Source: Thalassotalea sp. PS06
GTDB lineage: Bacteria; Pseudomonadota; Gammaproteobacteria; Enterobacterales; Alteromonadaceae
Length of the DNA: 64,000 nt
Direction of reading: 5' to 3'
Assembly (NCBI RefSeq): GCF_007197775.1
Contig: NZ_CP041638.1
Span: 2,852,001 to 2,916,000, forward strand
A model generated the notes under the pieces. The model had not been told where the DNA came from and did not search any database. It saw nothing but the letters and a program-made list of their open reading frames with translations. Within the stretch, counting starts at the first letter, position 1. Each line of letters starts with the position of its first letter. Below are positions 8,788 through 18,316 of the stretch, piece by piece. The position numbers and the translations under genes are program-made.

Positions 8788-10260
8788 ATGACTGTGAGTA
8801 ATACCGTCGCGGCCAAAAGTCGTATGCCCGACGCTTTCATCATCTTATTTTTTGTGGTGTTACTGGCAGCTATTGCCACGCACTTGATTCCTGCCGGTCA
8901 GTTTACGACTGAGGTAAATGAGGTTACCGGGAAGACCCAGCTTGTCGCTGACAGCTATCGGGTGGTAGAGGACTATCAGGGCGTACCACTATTCGCCGAA
9001 GGCGGTGAAGTTGGCTTTCTGAATTTTGCCTTCGAAGGCATGGTTTCCGGTTCCAAATGGGGATCGGCCATCGGTGTAATGATGTTTATCATACTTACCG
9101 GTGGTGCCTTTGGTATCGTCATGCAAACCGGTGCCATCAACAATGGGGTGATTTCTCTGGTCGCGAAAACCAAGAATTTTGAACAGGCGTTCCTTCCTAT
9201 TCTTTTTGTACTGTTCTCCCTTGGCGGTGCGGTATTCGGTATGGGCGAAGAAGCAATCGCGTTTTGTATTGTCCTGCTGCCATTAATGTTCGCCCTGGGA
9301 TATGACTCGATAACCACAGTTCTGGTTACCTATATTGCCACGCAAATCGGATTTGCCGCCTCCTGGATGAACCCGTTTAGTGTGGCTATTGCCCAGGGTA
9401 TCGCTGAGGTTCCTCTATTGTCAGGTATGGAATATCGGATGATTATGTGGTTTGTGTTCACGCTTGCGGGTACCATATTTACCGTTCGTTACGCGAGAAA
9501 GATAAAACAGACTCCGGAACTTGGCGCCAATTATGCCATTGATAAAGATTACTCAGCACCGGTTGAACATGCTGATTCGCAATCTAAATTTGATAACGTT
9601 GACGCCCTAATTCTTACCGCATTTTGTGCCGGTATTGTTTGGGTAATATACGGTGTTATTGCCAGAGGTTACTACATTCCAGAACTGGCCAGTCAGTTTT
9701 TCACCCTCGGGGTTGTCGTTGGCCTTATCGCCGTTGTCGGTAAGCGCCTGGCGGTAAATGATGTAGCGGATGCATTCCAACAAGGTGCCAAAGACCTGTT
9801 GCCCGCAGCAATGATCGTTGGCATGGCAAAAGGGATTGTCATCATCCTTGGTGGCGATCAGGCCGACCAGGCATCGGTACTCAATACCATTTTATTTTAT
9901 GCGTCAGAAGGCATAGGGCAACTATCGGAAACCTTTTCGGCGTTACTGATGTTCGTATTTCAGTCGGTATTTAATTTCTTTATCGCCTCCGGTTCCGGAC
10001 AAGCTGCACTCACCATGCCGCTGATGGCACCATTAAGTGATTTGGTCGGGGTGAGCCGTCAGACAGCGGTACTGGCATTTCAGTTGGGCGACGGCCTGAC
10101 CAACCTTATCATTCCAACGTCAGCGTCGTTGATCGGCTGCTTAGGTGTGGCGAAGGTAGACTGGCTGGTCTGGGCGAAGTTTATTTATCGATTTTTACTA
10201 CTATTAATGGCAATCGCGATGACCTTTATCGTCGTTGCCGTGCAAATTAATTTTTCATAA
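8788..10260 (+). CDS. YfcC/DcuC-family inner-membrane permease
   Basis: A 490-residue polytopic membrane protein with about 11-13 hydrophobic segments. It belongs to the C4-dicarboxylate anaerobic carrier / YfcC / arginine-ornithine antiporter-like superfamily; the N-terminal helix followed by ATHLIPAGQF is typical. The ATG at 8788 has a purine-rich site (AAGAG) upstream; a TTG at 8704 opens the frame but runs through the hairpins and adds a non-membrane leader, so it was rejected. It lies between the TonB receptor and isoaspartyl dipeptidase and is the obvious candidate to carry beta-Asp-Arg dipeptide across the inner membrane. The substrate is inferred from context; amino acids or dicarboxylates are alternatives. 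Confidence 0.85.
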   Translation: MTVSNTVAAKSRMPDAFIILFFVVLLAAIATHLIPAGQFTTEVNEVTGKTQLVADSYRVVEDYQGVPLFAEGGEVGFLNFAFEGMVSGSKWGSAIGVMMFIILTGGAFGIVMQTGAINNGVISLVAKTKNFEQAFLPILFVLFSLGGAVFGMGEEAIAFCIVLLPLMFALGYDSITTVLVTYIATQIGFAASWMNPFSVAIAQGIAEVPLLSGMEYRMIMWFVFTLAGTIFTVRYARKIKQTPELGANYAIDKDYSAPVEHADSQSKFDNVDALILTAFCAGIVWVIYGVIARGYYIPELASQFFTLGVVVGLIAVVGKRLAVNDVADAFQQGAKDLLPAAMIVGMAKGIVIILGGDQADQASVLNTILFYASEGIGQLSETFSALLMFVFQSVFNFFIASGSGQAALTMPLMAPLSDLVGVSRQTAVLAFQLGDGLTNLIIPTSASLIGCLGVAKVDWLVWAKFIYRFLLLLMAIAMTFIVVAVQINFS

Positions 10261-10313
10261 ATGGATGGGCAACGGGACACGTTAAGCCGGTTGCCAATTT
10301 TCAAGGAAAACCA

Positions 10314-11450
10314 ATGATACTGATTAAACAGGCTGATGTTTATGCGCCAAACCACCTGGGAAAATGTGATGTCCTGATTGGTGGCGATAAGATTCTGAAG
10401 ATAGCCAAAGATCTCGGCGAGTTTCAATTAGATGGTGTTGACGTTATTGACGGCAAAGATCAGATACTAGCCCCAGGATTTGTCGATAGCCTGGTACATG
10501 TTACCGGCGGCGGCGGCGAAGGCGGCTATACCACTCGGACTGCGGAGCTGGATGTGGCTGATACTATTACCGGTGGTGTTACCACAGTGGTCGGCGCTTT
10601 AGGAACGGATTCTGTAACCCAGACGCTGGAAGCCCTGATTGGCAAAACCAAAGAACTGAATCAGCGCGGTATCAATGCTTATTGCTATACCGGCTCTTAT
10701 CATTTTCCGGCGAAAACTATAACCGGAAGCGTTGATAAAGACATCATGATGATTGAGGAAATTATCGGTGTCGGTGAAGTTGCCATAGCCGACCACCGAG
10801 GTTCACAACCAAGCGTTAACGATATGGCGCGCCTCGCCTCTGAAGCCAGAGTTGGTGGCATGTTGTCAGGAAAAGCCGGCATCGTCAGCATTCATGTTGG
10901 TGACGGCGATGATGAATTGGCGCTGTTACACCAGGTAAGTGAGCAAACCAATATTCCTATTCAGCAGTTTTACCCGACCCATATTAACCGTAGTGAAGCC
11001 TTGTTCAAGGCGGGCATTAATCTAGCGCTAAAAGGCGGCTACATCGATTTTACCACCAGCACCAATGAACAAATCCTCGCTTCCGGTGAAATTGATGCGC
11101 CACAAGCGCTTGCAAGAGCGCTGGATGCGGGTGTAGATATCGCCAACATCACCATGAGCAGTGATGGCAACGCATCATTGCCATTATTTGATCAACAGGG
11201 CAATTTAATCGAGCTGCAAATGGGCCGGGTAACCAGTCTGCATCAAGCCTTTGTATCGGCCGTGAAAGAGCATAAGGTGCGCCTTGAGGATGCGTTAACG
11301 AGTATTACCTTATCACCAGCGAATATCCTCAAACTCAATCAAAAAGGTCGCATAAGCGAAGGACTGGATGCAGATCTGGTGTTAATGGATGAAAAATCAC
11401 TCGCTGTAAGGTCAACAATATCTCGAGGCAAACGACTTATTGCATCGTAA
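10314..11450 (+). CDS. iadA: Isoaspartyl dipeptidase (M38 amidohydrolase), with altered metal site
   Basis: A 378-residue amidohydrolase-family enzyme that splits beta-aspartyl dipeptides; here the likely substrate is beta-Asp-Arg from cyanophycin. It aligns along its length with E. coli IadA as I recall it: GGGGEGG (E69), ADHRG, H194 in SIHVGD, H223 and R226 in PTHINR, D284 and S288 in SSDGNAS. Two metal-site positions differ. E155 stands where E. coli has the carboxylated lysine, which is known in some relatives. The HxH motif that supplies two zinc ligands reads S-L-V-H-V, so the first His is Leu60 (codon 10491-10493), with only H62 left. The enzyme may use one metal or a rearranged site. 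It is the last gene of the receptor-permease-dipeptidase unit and ends 27 bases from the convergent photolyase. Confidence 0.85.
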   Translation: MILIKQADVYAPNHLGKCDVLIGGDKILKIAKDLGEFQLDGVDVIDGKDQILAPGFVDSLVHVTGGGGEGGYTTRTAELDVADTITGGVTTVVGALGTDSVTQTLEALIGKTKELNQRGINAYCYTGSYHFPAKTITGSVDKDIMMIEEIIGVGEVAIADHRGSQPSVNDMARLASEARVGGMLSGKAGIVSIHVGDGDDELALLHQVSEQTNIPIQQFYPTHINRSEALFKAGINLALKGGYIDFTTSTNEQILASGEIDAPQALARALDAGVDIANITMSSDGNASLPLFDQQGNLIELQMGRVTSLHQAFVSAVKEHKVRLEDALTSITLSPANILKLNQKGRISEGLDADLVLMDEKSLAVRSTISRGKRLIAS

Positions 11451-11477
11451 ACCTCGCATATTCAGACAGCAACACGC

Positions 11478-13049
11478 CTACAGGTTATTCAGATCCTCAA
11501 GAATATCCTCGGCCCGGCTCAATATAGCCTGCTGTTGCTCAGTAGATTTCTTTTGCCAGTTGGCATAGACCATGCGAGTTCGGGGATTGGCGGAAAATTT
11601 ATCGATATTGCTGCTCATAAAATGCCAGTACAATGCATTTAAAGGACAGGCATTATCGGTATCAATTTCGTTTACCTGATAATGACAATCCGCACAGTAA
11701 TCGCTCATTTTATTGACGTAATTACCACTGGCAGCATAAGCTTTTGAGCCAACGATACCACCATCGGCAAACTGGCTCATACCACGGGTATTGGGCAGTT
11801 CCACCCATTCGATAGCATCTACGTAAATACCCAGATACCATTCATCAACCTGCCATGGGTCAATGCCGGCAATTAAACAGAAATTTCCGGTGATCATTAA
11901 CCGTTGAATATGATGCGCATAAGCAAATTGCAATGACTGATTAACCGCATGATGTAAGCATTGCATTTTAGTGTCCGCGCTCCAGAACCAAGAAGGCAAT
12001 GAACGCTCAGCATTTAACGCATTGAGGGTCGCGTATTCGGGCATATTAGCCCAGTAGATACCACGAATAAATTCGCGCCAACCAATGATTTGCCTGACAA
12101 ATCCTTCCACCTGAGCCAGATCGATTTGCTGCTGATGCTGCCGGTAATACTCGATTACTCGCTCAACCACCAATTGCGGAGACAACATTTTACTATTCAG
12201 AGAAAAGGACAGGCGGGAATGAAACAAACTCCATTGTTTGTCCTCACCAAAAGGGTCGAGCTTATCGGTCATCGCATCCTGAAAGGTGCCAAAATTTGGC
12301 AGGCAATAACGGCAGAAATGCTCCAGTAACTCTAACGACTGTTGACGATTAACCGGCCAAAACAGGTGCTGCTGGGCAACGCCAATGGTCTCGACATCAT
12401 GCCGTTCAATTCGCTCAACAATGTCGCTAACATCATTGGCAAACATACAAGGCTCGGGAACCTGTTTTAAATCGTCGGGTTTTAGTTTTTGCCGATTGTA
12501 TTTATCGTAATTCCATTCCCCGCCCTCTGGCTTATCCCCTTCCATCAGGATATTAAACCGGCGACGCATTTTACGATAGAAGGCTTCCATCTGATGGCGT
12601 TTACCTGACTCGAAATGCTGTGACAGCTGAGCATCATCCACCATAAAATGCTCTGTCGAAAACGCCTTTGTCGCGATAGAAAGTGACGCGCAAAACTCTG
12701 TAAGCTGCTTACGTAGCCGATACTCATCAGCAAGTTGATATTGAAAAACTTGGACCTGAAATTTCTCAATAAGATGAGATAGTAACTGAGGCAAATCGCC
12801 GTATTCAGCGGTATCGTCCAGGGTTAAATGCAACACCTGATGACCAGACTGGGACAAGGCATTGGCAAATTGCTGCATCGAGGCAAAAAACGCACAAACC
12901 TTTTGAATGTGATGACGAACATATCCGGTTTCCTGATGCAACTCTGCAATCACATAGAGAGTGTCATCATCCTTGTTTTGATACCAGGAATGATTGGCAT
13001 TGAGCTGATCACCAAGGATCAACCGCAATTGTTGATAGCCTGATTTCAT
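11478..13049 (-). CDS. Iron-sulfur bacterial (6-4) photolyase (PhrB-like, DPRP family)
   Basis: A 523-residue photolyase-related protein beginning [15 protein letters not shown], typical of the FeS-BCP/prokaryotic (6-4) photolyases that use FAD and a 4Fe-4S cluster to repair (6-4) photoproducts. Cysteines at 364, 452, 455 and 468 have the same spacing (88, 3, 13) as the cluster ligands of Agrobacterium PhrB (350, 438, 441, 454). The long alpha-helical C-terminal half is the FAD domain. The start codon overlaps the DUF2256 stop by 4 bases (ATGA), so translation is coupled. It forms one minus-strand unit with DUF2256 and cryptochrome DASH. Confidence 0.92.
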   Translation of the reverse strand: MKSGYQQLRLILGDQLNANHSWYQNKDDDTLYVIAELHQETGYVRHHIQKVCAFFASMQQFANALSQSGHQVLHLTLDDTAEYGDLPQLLSHLIEKFQVQVFQYQLADEYRLRKQLTEFCASLSIATKAFSTEHFMVDDAQLSQHFESGKRHQMEAFYRKMRRRFNILMEGDKPEGGEWNYDKYNRQKLKPDDLKQVPEPCMFANDVSDIVERIERHDVETIGVAQQHLFWPVNRQQSLELLEHFCRYCLPNFGTFQDAMTDKLDPFGEDKQWSLFHSRLSFSLNSKMLSPQLVVERVIEYYRQHQQQIDLAQVEGFVRQIIGWREFIRGIYWANMPEYATLNALNAERSLPSWFWSADTKMQCLHHAVNQSLQFAYAHHIQRLMITGNFCLIAGIDPWQVDEWYLGIYVDAIEWVELPNTRGMSQFADGGIVGSKAYAASGNYVNKMSDYCADCHYQVNEIDTDNACPLNALYWHFMSSNIDKFSANPRTRMVYANWQKKSTEQQQAILSRAEDILEDLNNL

Positions 13050-13279
13050 CTATTGTTACCCTGCTCATATAAACTGACATCTGTACCCGAAGTGCGCTTG
13101 CGCATCCCAGCGCACCGTTTTGAACAATACTTCACATTGGCCCAGTCCCTTTGCCACTTTTTCCGCCAGGTAAACGGTCTTTCGCAGACTACGCAAATCT
13201 TAAATGCCTTTTGAGGCTTAGCTGGCTTCAAAAGCTTAACTGGCTTGTGTCGCCCAGATTGCTTAATTGCTCTAGTCAT
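13046..13279 (-). CDS. DUF2256 zinc-ribbon-like protein
   Basis: A 77-residue basic protein with four cysteines in two pairs (CVVC and CSKRC) around [11 protein letters not shown], the DUF2256 signature. Its function is unknown; the family is very often found next to cryptochromes and photolyases, as here. ATG at 13279 is preferred over the upstream GTG at 13285 because AAGG lies 8 bases ahead of it. It is coupled by a 4-base overlap to the (6-4) photolyase downstream and begins 11 bases after the cryptochrome DASH stop. A metal-binding accessory or nucleic-acid role is possible but unproven. Confidence 0.88.
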   Translation of the reverse strand: MTRAIKQSGRHKPVKLLKPAKPQKAFKICVVCERPFTWRKKWQRDWANVKYCSKRCAGMRKRTSGTDVSLYEQGNNR

Positions 13280-13289
13280 CAGCACTACC

Positions 13290-14693
13290 TTAAACTACCG
13301 GCCAGTCTACGGCATCGACGGAATCCAGAGCAGCGCCATCGCCCTGCCCCTGCCAGCGACGAATAAAATCGCCGTCTGGATCAAACATCTGGGTTTGTTT
13401 GTTGAGATTAAAATGGCGGCCACCTCGAGGGTCGACGCCTACCCCGGCAATGTACTGCCAATTACCCCAGTTACTGGCGACGTCATAATCGATGAGTTGC
13501 TGTTGAAAATATGCGGCGCCATATCGCCAGTCAACGCCCAACTCATTCACCAGACAGCTGGCAACCAACTGTCGACCTCTGTTTGACATAAAGCCGGTCG
13601 CATTTAACTGATGCATACAGGCATTAACAATAGGATAAGGCGTATTACCCTGACACCATTTTTCAAACCGTTCCGGAAAAAAGCTGGTTAACGGGCCGGA
13701 ATCTACCAGACCACGAAAGCGAAACAAACGATGCTTTGCGGCTAGCGCCAGCCATTGAAAATACTCCCGCCATAACAATTCAAAATAAATCCAGTAGGTG
13801 GATTCATTGCCACCATGGTGTTGCTCGAATTGTTTGAGAGACCAATAAACCTGTCGTGGCGAAAGGTTACCTATTGCCAGGTAAGGACTGAAGCCGGTGG
13901 CGGTGTAACGCCCATCAAGGGCGTTTCGGGTTTGTTTATAAGTCGATGCAGCGCCACTTAAAAAATAATCCTGTAGATGATCATGCGCTGCACGTTCGCC
14001 ACCTAGAAGTTGATACGCGTAATGTCCATATAAGTCGCTCCCGGCAGCGCTTGCAGCCCTTGCGGCGAGACTCCCAATCTGCAGATGCTCAAGTGTCGCT
14101 GTCTTCAGTTCTTTATCCTGGCTAATAATGTGTTCAAGCCGTATTGGCTGCACACCAATGAAGTGGCTTGATTGCAGAGCAAAAGGCTTAAGGTTTGCCT
14201 TCTCAACTTTTCTGCGAAAATAACTGAAACTTTTCCAGCCTTGTTGTTGCTCCGGATGACACTTCGCTGATCGCAGCTGAGATGGGGTATACAAGGTGTG
14301 TGACCAGTCACTTAATAGCTGCACGTCAGGGTGGAGTTGCAATAATGCCTGACGTTGCTGGCTTTCATAAACGCCGGCGGTTTCAGCCATGGCCAGCGAA
14401 TCAAAGTGACCGGTTCGCAATAACGTCGACAGAACCCCTACGGTTTCCCCATATAATATGGTTAAGTCAAAACCCTGTGAGGATAATTCTTGTTGCAAAT
14501 CCTGTAGCGACTGCCAAATAAACTGTCGCCGCAATTCCCCGACTGGTTGATGATGGTAATTGCTTGGTTTAAACCAGGATGGGTCAACGACATAAACAAA
14601 ACTAATGGCTTTGCTTTGATCGATAGCTGCTTGCAACAGATGGTTGTCCGCTATTCGCAAATCCAGGGTGAAGCAGTAAAGGGTATTTCGCAT
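13290..14693 (-). CDS. Cryptochrome DASH / photolyase-family flavoprotein
   Basis: A 467-residue member of the photolyase/cryptochrome superfamily. The N-terminal alpha/beta domain starts [17 protein letters not shown]. The FAD domain carries [15 protein letters not shown] and the DASH-typical [17 protein letters not shown] near the C-terminus. Such proteins repair cyclobutane dimers in single-stranded or looped DNA and may sense blue light. It is the first gene of the cry-DUF2256-(6-4) photolyase unit. No ECF-type TGATC promoter is visible in the 280 bases upstream, unlike the photolyase operon at 44755-53198. Confidence 0.92.
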   Translation of the reverse strand: MRNTLYCFTLDLRIADNHLLQAAIDQSKAISFVYVVDPSWFKPSNYHHQPVGELRRQFIWQSLQDLQQELSSQGFDLTILYGETVGVLSTLLRTGHFDSLAMAETAGVYESQQRQALLQLHPDVQLLSDWSHTLYTPSQLRSAKCHPEQQQGWKSFSYFRRKVEKANLKPFALQSSHFIGVQPIRLEHIISQDKELKTATLEHLQIGSLAARAASAAGSDLYGHYAYQLLGGERAAHDHLQDYFLSGAASTYKQTRNALDGRYTATGFSPYLAIGNLSPRQVYWSLKQFEQHHGGNESTYWIYFELLWREYFQWLALAAKHRLFRFRGLVDSGPLTSFFPERFEKWCQGNTPYPIVNACMHQLNATGFMSNRGRQLVASCLVNELGVDWRYGAAYFQQQLIDYDVASNWGNWQYIAGVGVDPRGGRHFNLNKQTQMFDPDGDFIRRWQGQGDGAALDSVDAVDWPVV

Positions 14694-14970
14694 GGTTCAA
14701 TCTTGTCGTCAACGCGTTATCGATTTATACGTAGCCGTCTGATTGAAAGATTAGACGATTCGTTGAATATCACCTCGTCCAAGCTCAGCTTTGCCGGAAT
14801 TTTGCTAGTTTTTTGCCCCGGTGAATGCGTCAAAATTTCTGAAACATTTATTAACGCCCCTCACCCACCTCGCTTAACCCATTGAAAAAATTAGGATTAT
14901 ATAGTGGTGAAAAGATTGCTTTACCATTTCTAATGATTGCAGCTCGTTAAATTTCTCTGGGAGGTTTGTC

Positions 14971-15459
14971 ATGCAACAGCATATTCGTCTGTTAAAAATC
15001 ATGTTTGCCTGCATCTGCGGCTTTATGGCACTGTTTTATGTACTTCAGAATATTGCCAATATCAATGCCGCGCACAGTACCCTGATTTACGTGCTAAGCG
15101 GCCAGGATCACCAAATCTATCCTGAAACTCTATTTTTCAAATCCGCGAGTCCAATTCTCGCATGGTTCGCTTTAGTCATCATAATCGCGCTTGAACTCGC
15201 AGCCGCATTTCTACTGTTAAAAGGAACCTGGCATATGTTTAAGGCCCGCAATCAGGACACATTCAATGATGCGAAAAAATGGGCTCAAATTGGCGCGGGT
15301 ATTGGCGTTTTCGTCTGGTTCGGCCTGTTTGGAGTAATTGGTTCGGCATTTTTCCAGATGTGGCAAACCGCCGCCGGAACCAATTCTATGAATGGCGCAT
15401 TTCAGTTCTTTGTATCTTGTGCAATTACCCTGTTTTGGATAAGTCAGAAAGATGAATAA
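14971..15459 (+). CDS. DUF2165 small integral membrane protein
   Basis: A 162-residue protein with four hydrophobic segments (about residues 9-29, 58-82, 105-128, 138-156) matching the DUF2165 family of predicted small membrane proteins. Its function is unknown. A strong GGGAGG ribosome site precedes the ATG. It is monocistronic: the gene before it is divergent and mgtE after it is convergent. Confidence 0.82.
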   Translation: MQQHIRLLKIMFACICGFMALFYVLQNIANINAAHSTLIYVLSGQDHQIYPETLFFKSASPILAWFALVIIIALELAAAFLLLKGTWHMFKARNQDTFNDAKKWAQIGAGIGVFVWFGLFGVIGSAFFQMWQTAAGTNSMNGAFQFFVSCAITLFWISQKDE

Positions 15460-15512
15460 CTCAGCTGCCACAAATTAGTCATTAAAACCGATGAGCTTAC
15501 AAATACATAAAT

Positions 15513-15540
15513 GGCCCACATACACCTGAGAATGTGAGCC
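15513..15540. terminator. Possible weak terminator between DUF2165 gene and mgtE
   Basis: GGCcCACAT and ATGTGaGCC form a 9-bp stem with one mismatch and a 10-base loop, followed on the plus strand by GTTTATTTT. It lies between convergent stops. Confidence 0.4.
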
Positions 15541-15573
15541 GTTTATTTTGGTGGAAAATTTCCTCGCGACTAA

Positions 15574-16917
15574 CTAAGTCAAGAAGATAATCGTGGCGCC
15601 GCCCAGAAATATCATAAAGCCAACGACATCGGTGATAGTTGTTAAAATAACGGAACCCGCAAGAGCCGGATCAATACCTAAGCGATCCAATAGCTTAGGG
15701 ATCAATATGCCAGATATAGATGCTACCAGCATATTGATGATTAACGCCGCAGCTAATATCAGCGCGACTATCTCATCTTCAAACCATACATAGGCAATTG
15801 CGCCTACAACTAAAGCCCAAACGACGCCGTTAACAGCCGCGACAATAACTTCTTTGCGGCGCAAGTAATTGAAATTAGAACTATTTAGCTGACCTGTAGC
15901 CAGACCTCTGATGGAAAGCGTTAACGTCTGGCTTCCGGTAATACCGCCCATGCTGGCAACGATTGGCATTAACACTGCTAATGCCACCACTTCAATCAAC
16001 ACTTTATCGAACAAACCGATAACCGCAGATGCCAAAAATGCCGTTAACAAGTTGATACCAAGCCAAATTGCGCGGCGCCTGGCACTGAGTAAAATGGGCG
16101 CGTACAAGTCTTCATCACTGACCTGCCCCAAGTGAGCCATCTGTCCTTCGTAGTATTCCTGGAAAACATCGAGAGCATCCTGAATCGAGAAAGTGCCGAT
16201 AAAACGTCCGTGTTCATCGACGACCGGTAAGGTGGACTTCTGACTTCCACGAACCAGGTTTGAAGCCTCTAACAATGTCTGTTTACCAGTGATAATGGCG
16301 TCTGGTACGTGAACAAGTTCGGCGATGGTCTTTGTTTTTAACGATGCCAGCAATTCATTGATATACACCTCACCGAGATAGGTACCACCTGAATCAACGA
16401 CCACATAGGAGTGACTGTCCTGGGCGTGCTCAGCTAATTTCAACTCCTGCAGAACATCCTTAACCAAAGCATCGGAGACCACAGTGTAGACTTCCTGATT
16501 TGCGTAGCGTCCAGCCTGCTCATTCGAGTAGCTCAGTGACGTTTCTACCTGACTTTGTGAGCCAGGCTCCAATTTTTTAATTAACCTGACAACCGTTTTT
16601 TCTGGCAGAGCGTCAAATATTTCAACAACTTCTGTATTGCTGCCAGTTACAACTGCCTCTTCAATTTTGGTTTGCGGTAATTCGGAAAGGAAGTGACCCC
16701 GCGCGTCTTCACGCATCTCTGACAGCAAACTACTTTTCAAATCTACCGGTACAAATTTCCACAGCGCCAGGCGCTGCGAATTCAACAGACTTTCAAATAC
16801 AGATGCCCATTGATAGGAATTGAATGATAAAAATTCTTCTGGAAGGGTAAAATCAGGTTCGTCCAGAGATTGAATTAATTTATTAACATCAATATTTACG
16901 ACTTTATTATCATTCAT
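15574..16917 (-). CDS. mgtE: Magnesium transporter MgtE
   Basis: A 447-residue Mg2+ channel/transporter of normal length. It has an acidic helical N domain (about 1-125), paired CBS domains (about 130-255) that gate by Mg2+ sensing, a connecting helix, and five membrane helices at the C-terminus (about 285-447) with the conserved PIVASMGGITGSQ pore region. The start has a strong GGGCGGAG ribosome site. It lies 12 bases after the MscS-like channel gene, so the two are probably co-transcribed. Confidence 0.95.
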   Translation of the reverse strand: MNDNKVVNIDVNKLIQSLDEPDFTLPEEFLSFNSYQWASVFESLLNSQRLALWKFVPVDLKSSLLSEMREDARGHFLSELPQTKIEEAVVTGSNTEVVEIFDALPEKTVVRLIKKLEPGSQSQVETSLSYSNEQAGRYANQEVYTVVSDALVKDVLQELKLAEHAQDSHSYVVVDSGGTYLGEVYINELLASLKTKTIAELVHVPDAIITGKQTLLEASNLVRGSQKSTLPVVDEHGRFIGTFSIQDALDVFQEYYEGQMAHLGQVSDEDLYAPILLSARRRAIWLGINLLTAFLASAVIGLFDKVLIEVVALAVLMPIVASMGGITGSQTLTLSIRGLATGQLNSSNFNYLRRKEVIVAAVNGVVWALVVGAIAYVWFEDEIVALILAAALIINMLVASISGILIPKLLDRLGIDPALAGSVILTTITDVVGFMIFLGGATIIFLT

Positions 16918-16929
16918 ATCTCCGCCCTT

Positions 16930-17745
16930 CTAGGTAATTTGTTTTATTTCGTTTTGTTTTTCTAACCACAATTGCAGTAAATCTTCCGTCAGCTTTTGTT
17001 CAATATTAAATGCTTCCTGGGTGGGACAAAACACACTAAAACTGACTTTAATTTTCCCTAAGTCTGTAGTGGAAATATTGATAGTTGGCTCAGGACCTGA
17101 AATTTTTACGTCAAGCCGGTTTTCTATCAGCGCATTGTAACGTTCAGCTACCTCGTTGAAATTTTTACAGTAATCTTTCGCTCGTTGCAGTAAGTTGGCT
17201 TTCAGCTGAAAAGGGTTCAACTCACTGCATTCACGCACCACATTAAATGTATGGTTAACATATCGAGGCATAAAATTTAAGTTTTTCAAAGGTAAAACCA
17301 TAAACTGATTATTCGGAATAAGAACACTTTTACCCGTATATGCATAAGTTTCAGGATTAACTTCAAGCAAACTCACTTTAGCCCAATCGGTTTGAGAAAC
17401 TTCACCGGTAAAGTCACCAATCTTAACCCAGTCACCAATTCGAAATGGCGACGTGCTCTGGATGTAAATAAAACCAATGAAACACTGAATAATTTCTTTC
17501 GTCGCGAGTACAATCGCCACTATAAATGCAGCGATTGAAAACGCGAACTTTTGCAGTTCGACGCTCCAAAGAATAAAGATACCAATAACCATGCCAAGGT
17601 TAATGATATTTTTAATGGTATTTAGCGCATGCCTATTATCCGTCCCTGTACGGCTAGATTTAGACTTAAAGCCTCTTGAGATTAACACTTTAAGTAACCA
17701 GAAACCAAGCACGATGAGAGCGCTGATAACCAATTTGAATTCCAT
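16930..17745 (-). CDS. MscS-family mechanosensitive channel
   Basis: A 271-residue protein with about three N-terminal membrane segments followed by an MscS beta domain (FRIGDWVKIGDFTGEVSQ and VLIPNNQFM are typical) and a soluble alpha/beta tail. It should release solutes when the membrane is stretched. The frame opens at a GTG (17778), but the ATG at 17745 has AGGGA at good spacing and begins directly with the membrane domain, so it was chosen. mgtE follows 12 bases downstream. Confidence 0.87.
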   Translation of the reverse strand: MEFKLVISALIVLGFWLLKVLISRGFKSKSSRTGTDNRHALNTIKNIINLGMVIGIFILWSVELQKFAFSIAAFIVAIVLATKEIIQCFIGFIYIQSTSPFRIGDWVKIGDFTGEVSQTDWAKVSLLEVNPETYAYTGKSVLIPNNQFMVLPLKNLNFMPRYVNHTFNVVRECSELNPFQLKANLLQRAKDYCKNFNEVAERYNALIENRLDVKISGPEPTINISTTDLGKIKVSFSVFCPTQEAFNIEQKLTEDLLQLWLEKQNEIKQIT

Positions 17746-17924
17746 CTGAAAATCCCTGAAAAATAAAAACGCGAACACGTGTAACCGGTATATCGGTTAG
17801 ACGCGCCCGCGAGTAAAACAACAATAATGGCGTAATATGTTCGTAATTATTAAGTCGTCATTTAAGCTTATTTACCGTTAACAACTCAATTGCCAGCGAA
17901 CTGGGTGAAGAACTTTAATCGTTA

Positions 17925-18182
17925 TTACTCTTCCGCTACTTCAACCCGTGCGATTTTTTCAATGTCCTCAATTTTCGCAAACTGGACATGTTCGTAATAT
18001 TTAAGCTCTAAGTTAATGCATTCTAACAGCAGGTCTTTATCCAGATAATCAATCGACTGCATACTGATGCAATACTCATAAACTTCTTTAACAAATTCGG
18101 TATCTATACTTTGTTCCTGCTCTGCTTCATTAGCGAAACAAACAGAGGTAAACATGGCGATTAGAAAGTAAATTTTTTTCAT
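17925..18182 (-). CDS. Small exported protein, unknown function
   Basis: An 85-residue acidic protein with a clear signal peptide (cleavage after SVCFA, residue 17). The mature part has two cysteines (in YCISMQ and LECIN) that could form a disulfide. AGGAGAAG is a strong ribosome site, which supports a real gene. I do not recognise a family. It stands alone between the MscS gene and hdfR on the same strand. Confidence 0.65.
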   Translation of the reverse strand: MKKIYFLIAMFTSVCFANEAEQEQSIDTEFVKEVYEYCISMQSIDYLDKDLLLECINLELKYYEHVQFAKIEDIEKIARVEVAEE

Positions 18183-18316
18183 TGTCTTCTCCTAAAAAAC
18201 GCTGCAAGCATAGAAAGTTAAAACGCAATTCACCAACGAAAAATTTCTATGGTTAAGATAAATAATTTTGTTACAGGGACACGGTTCAAAACACGTTAAT
18301 CAGGATAGCGATTCGG

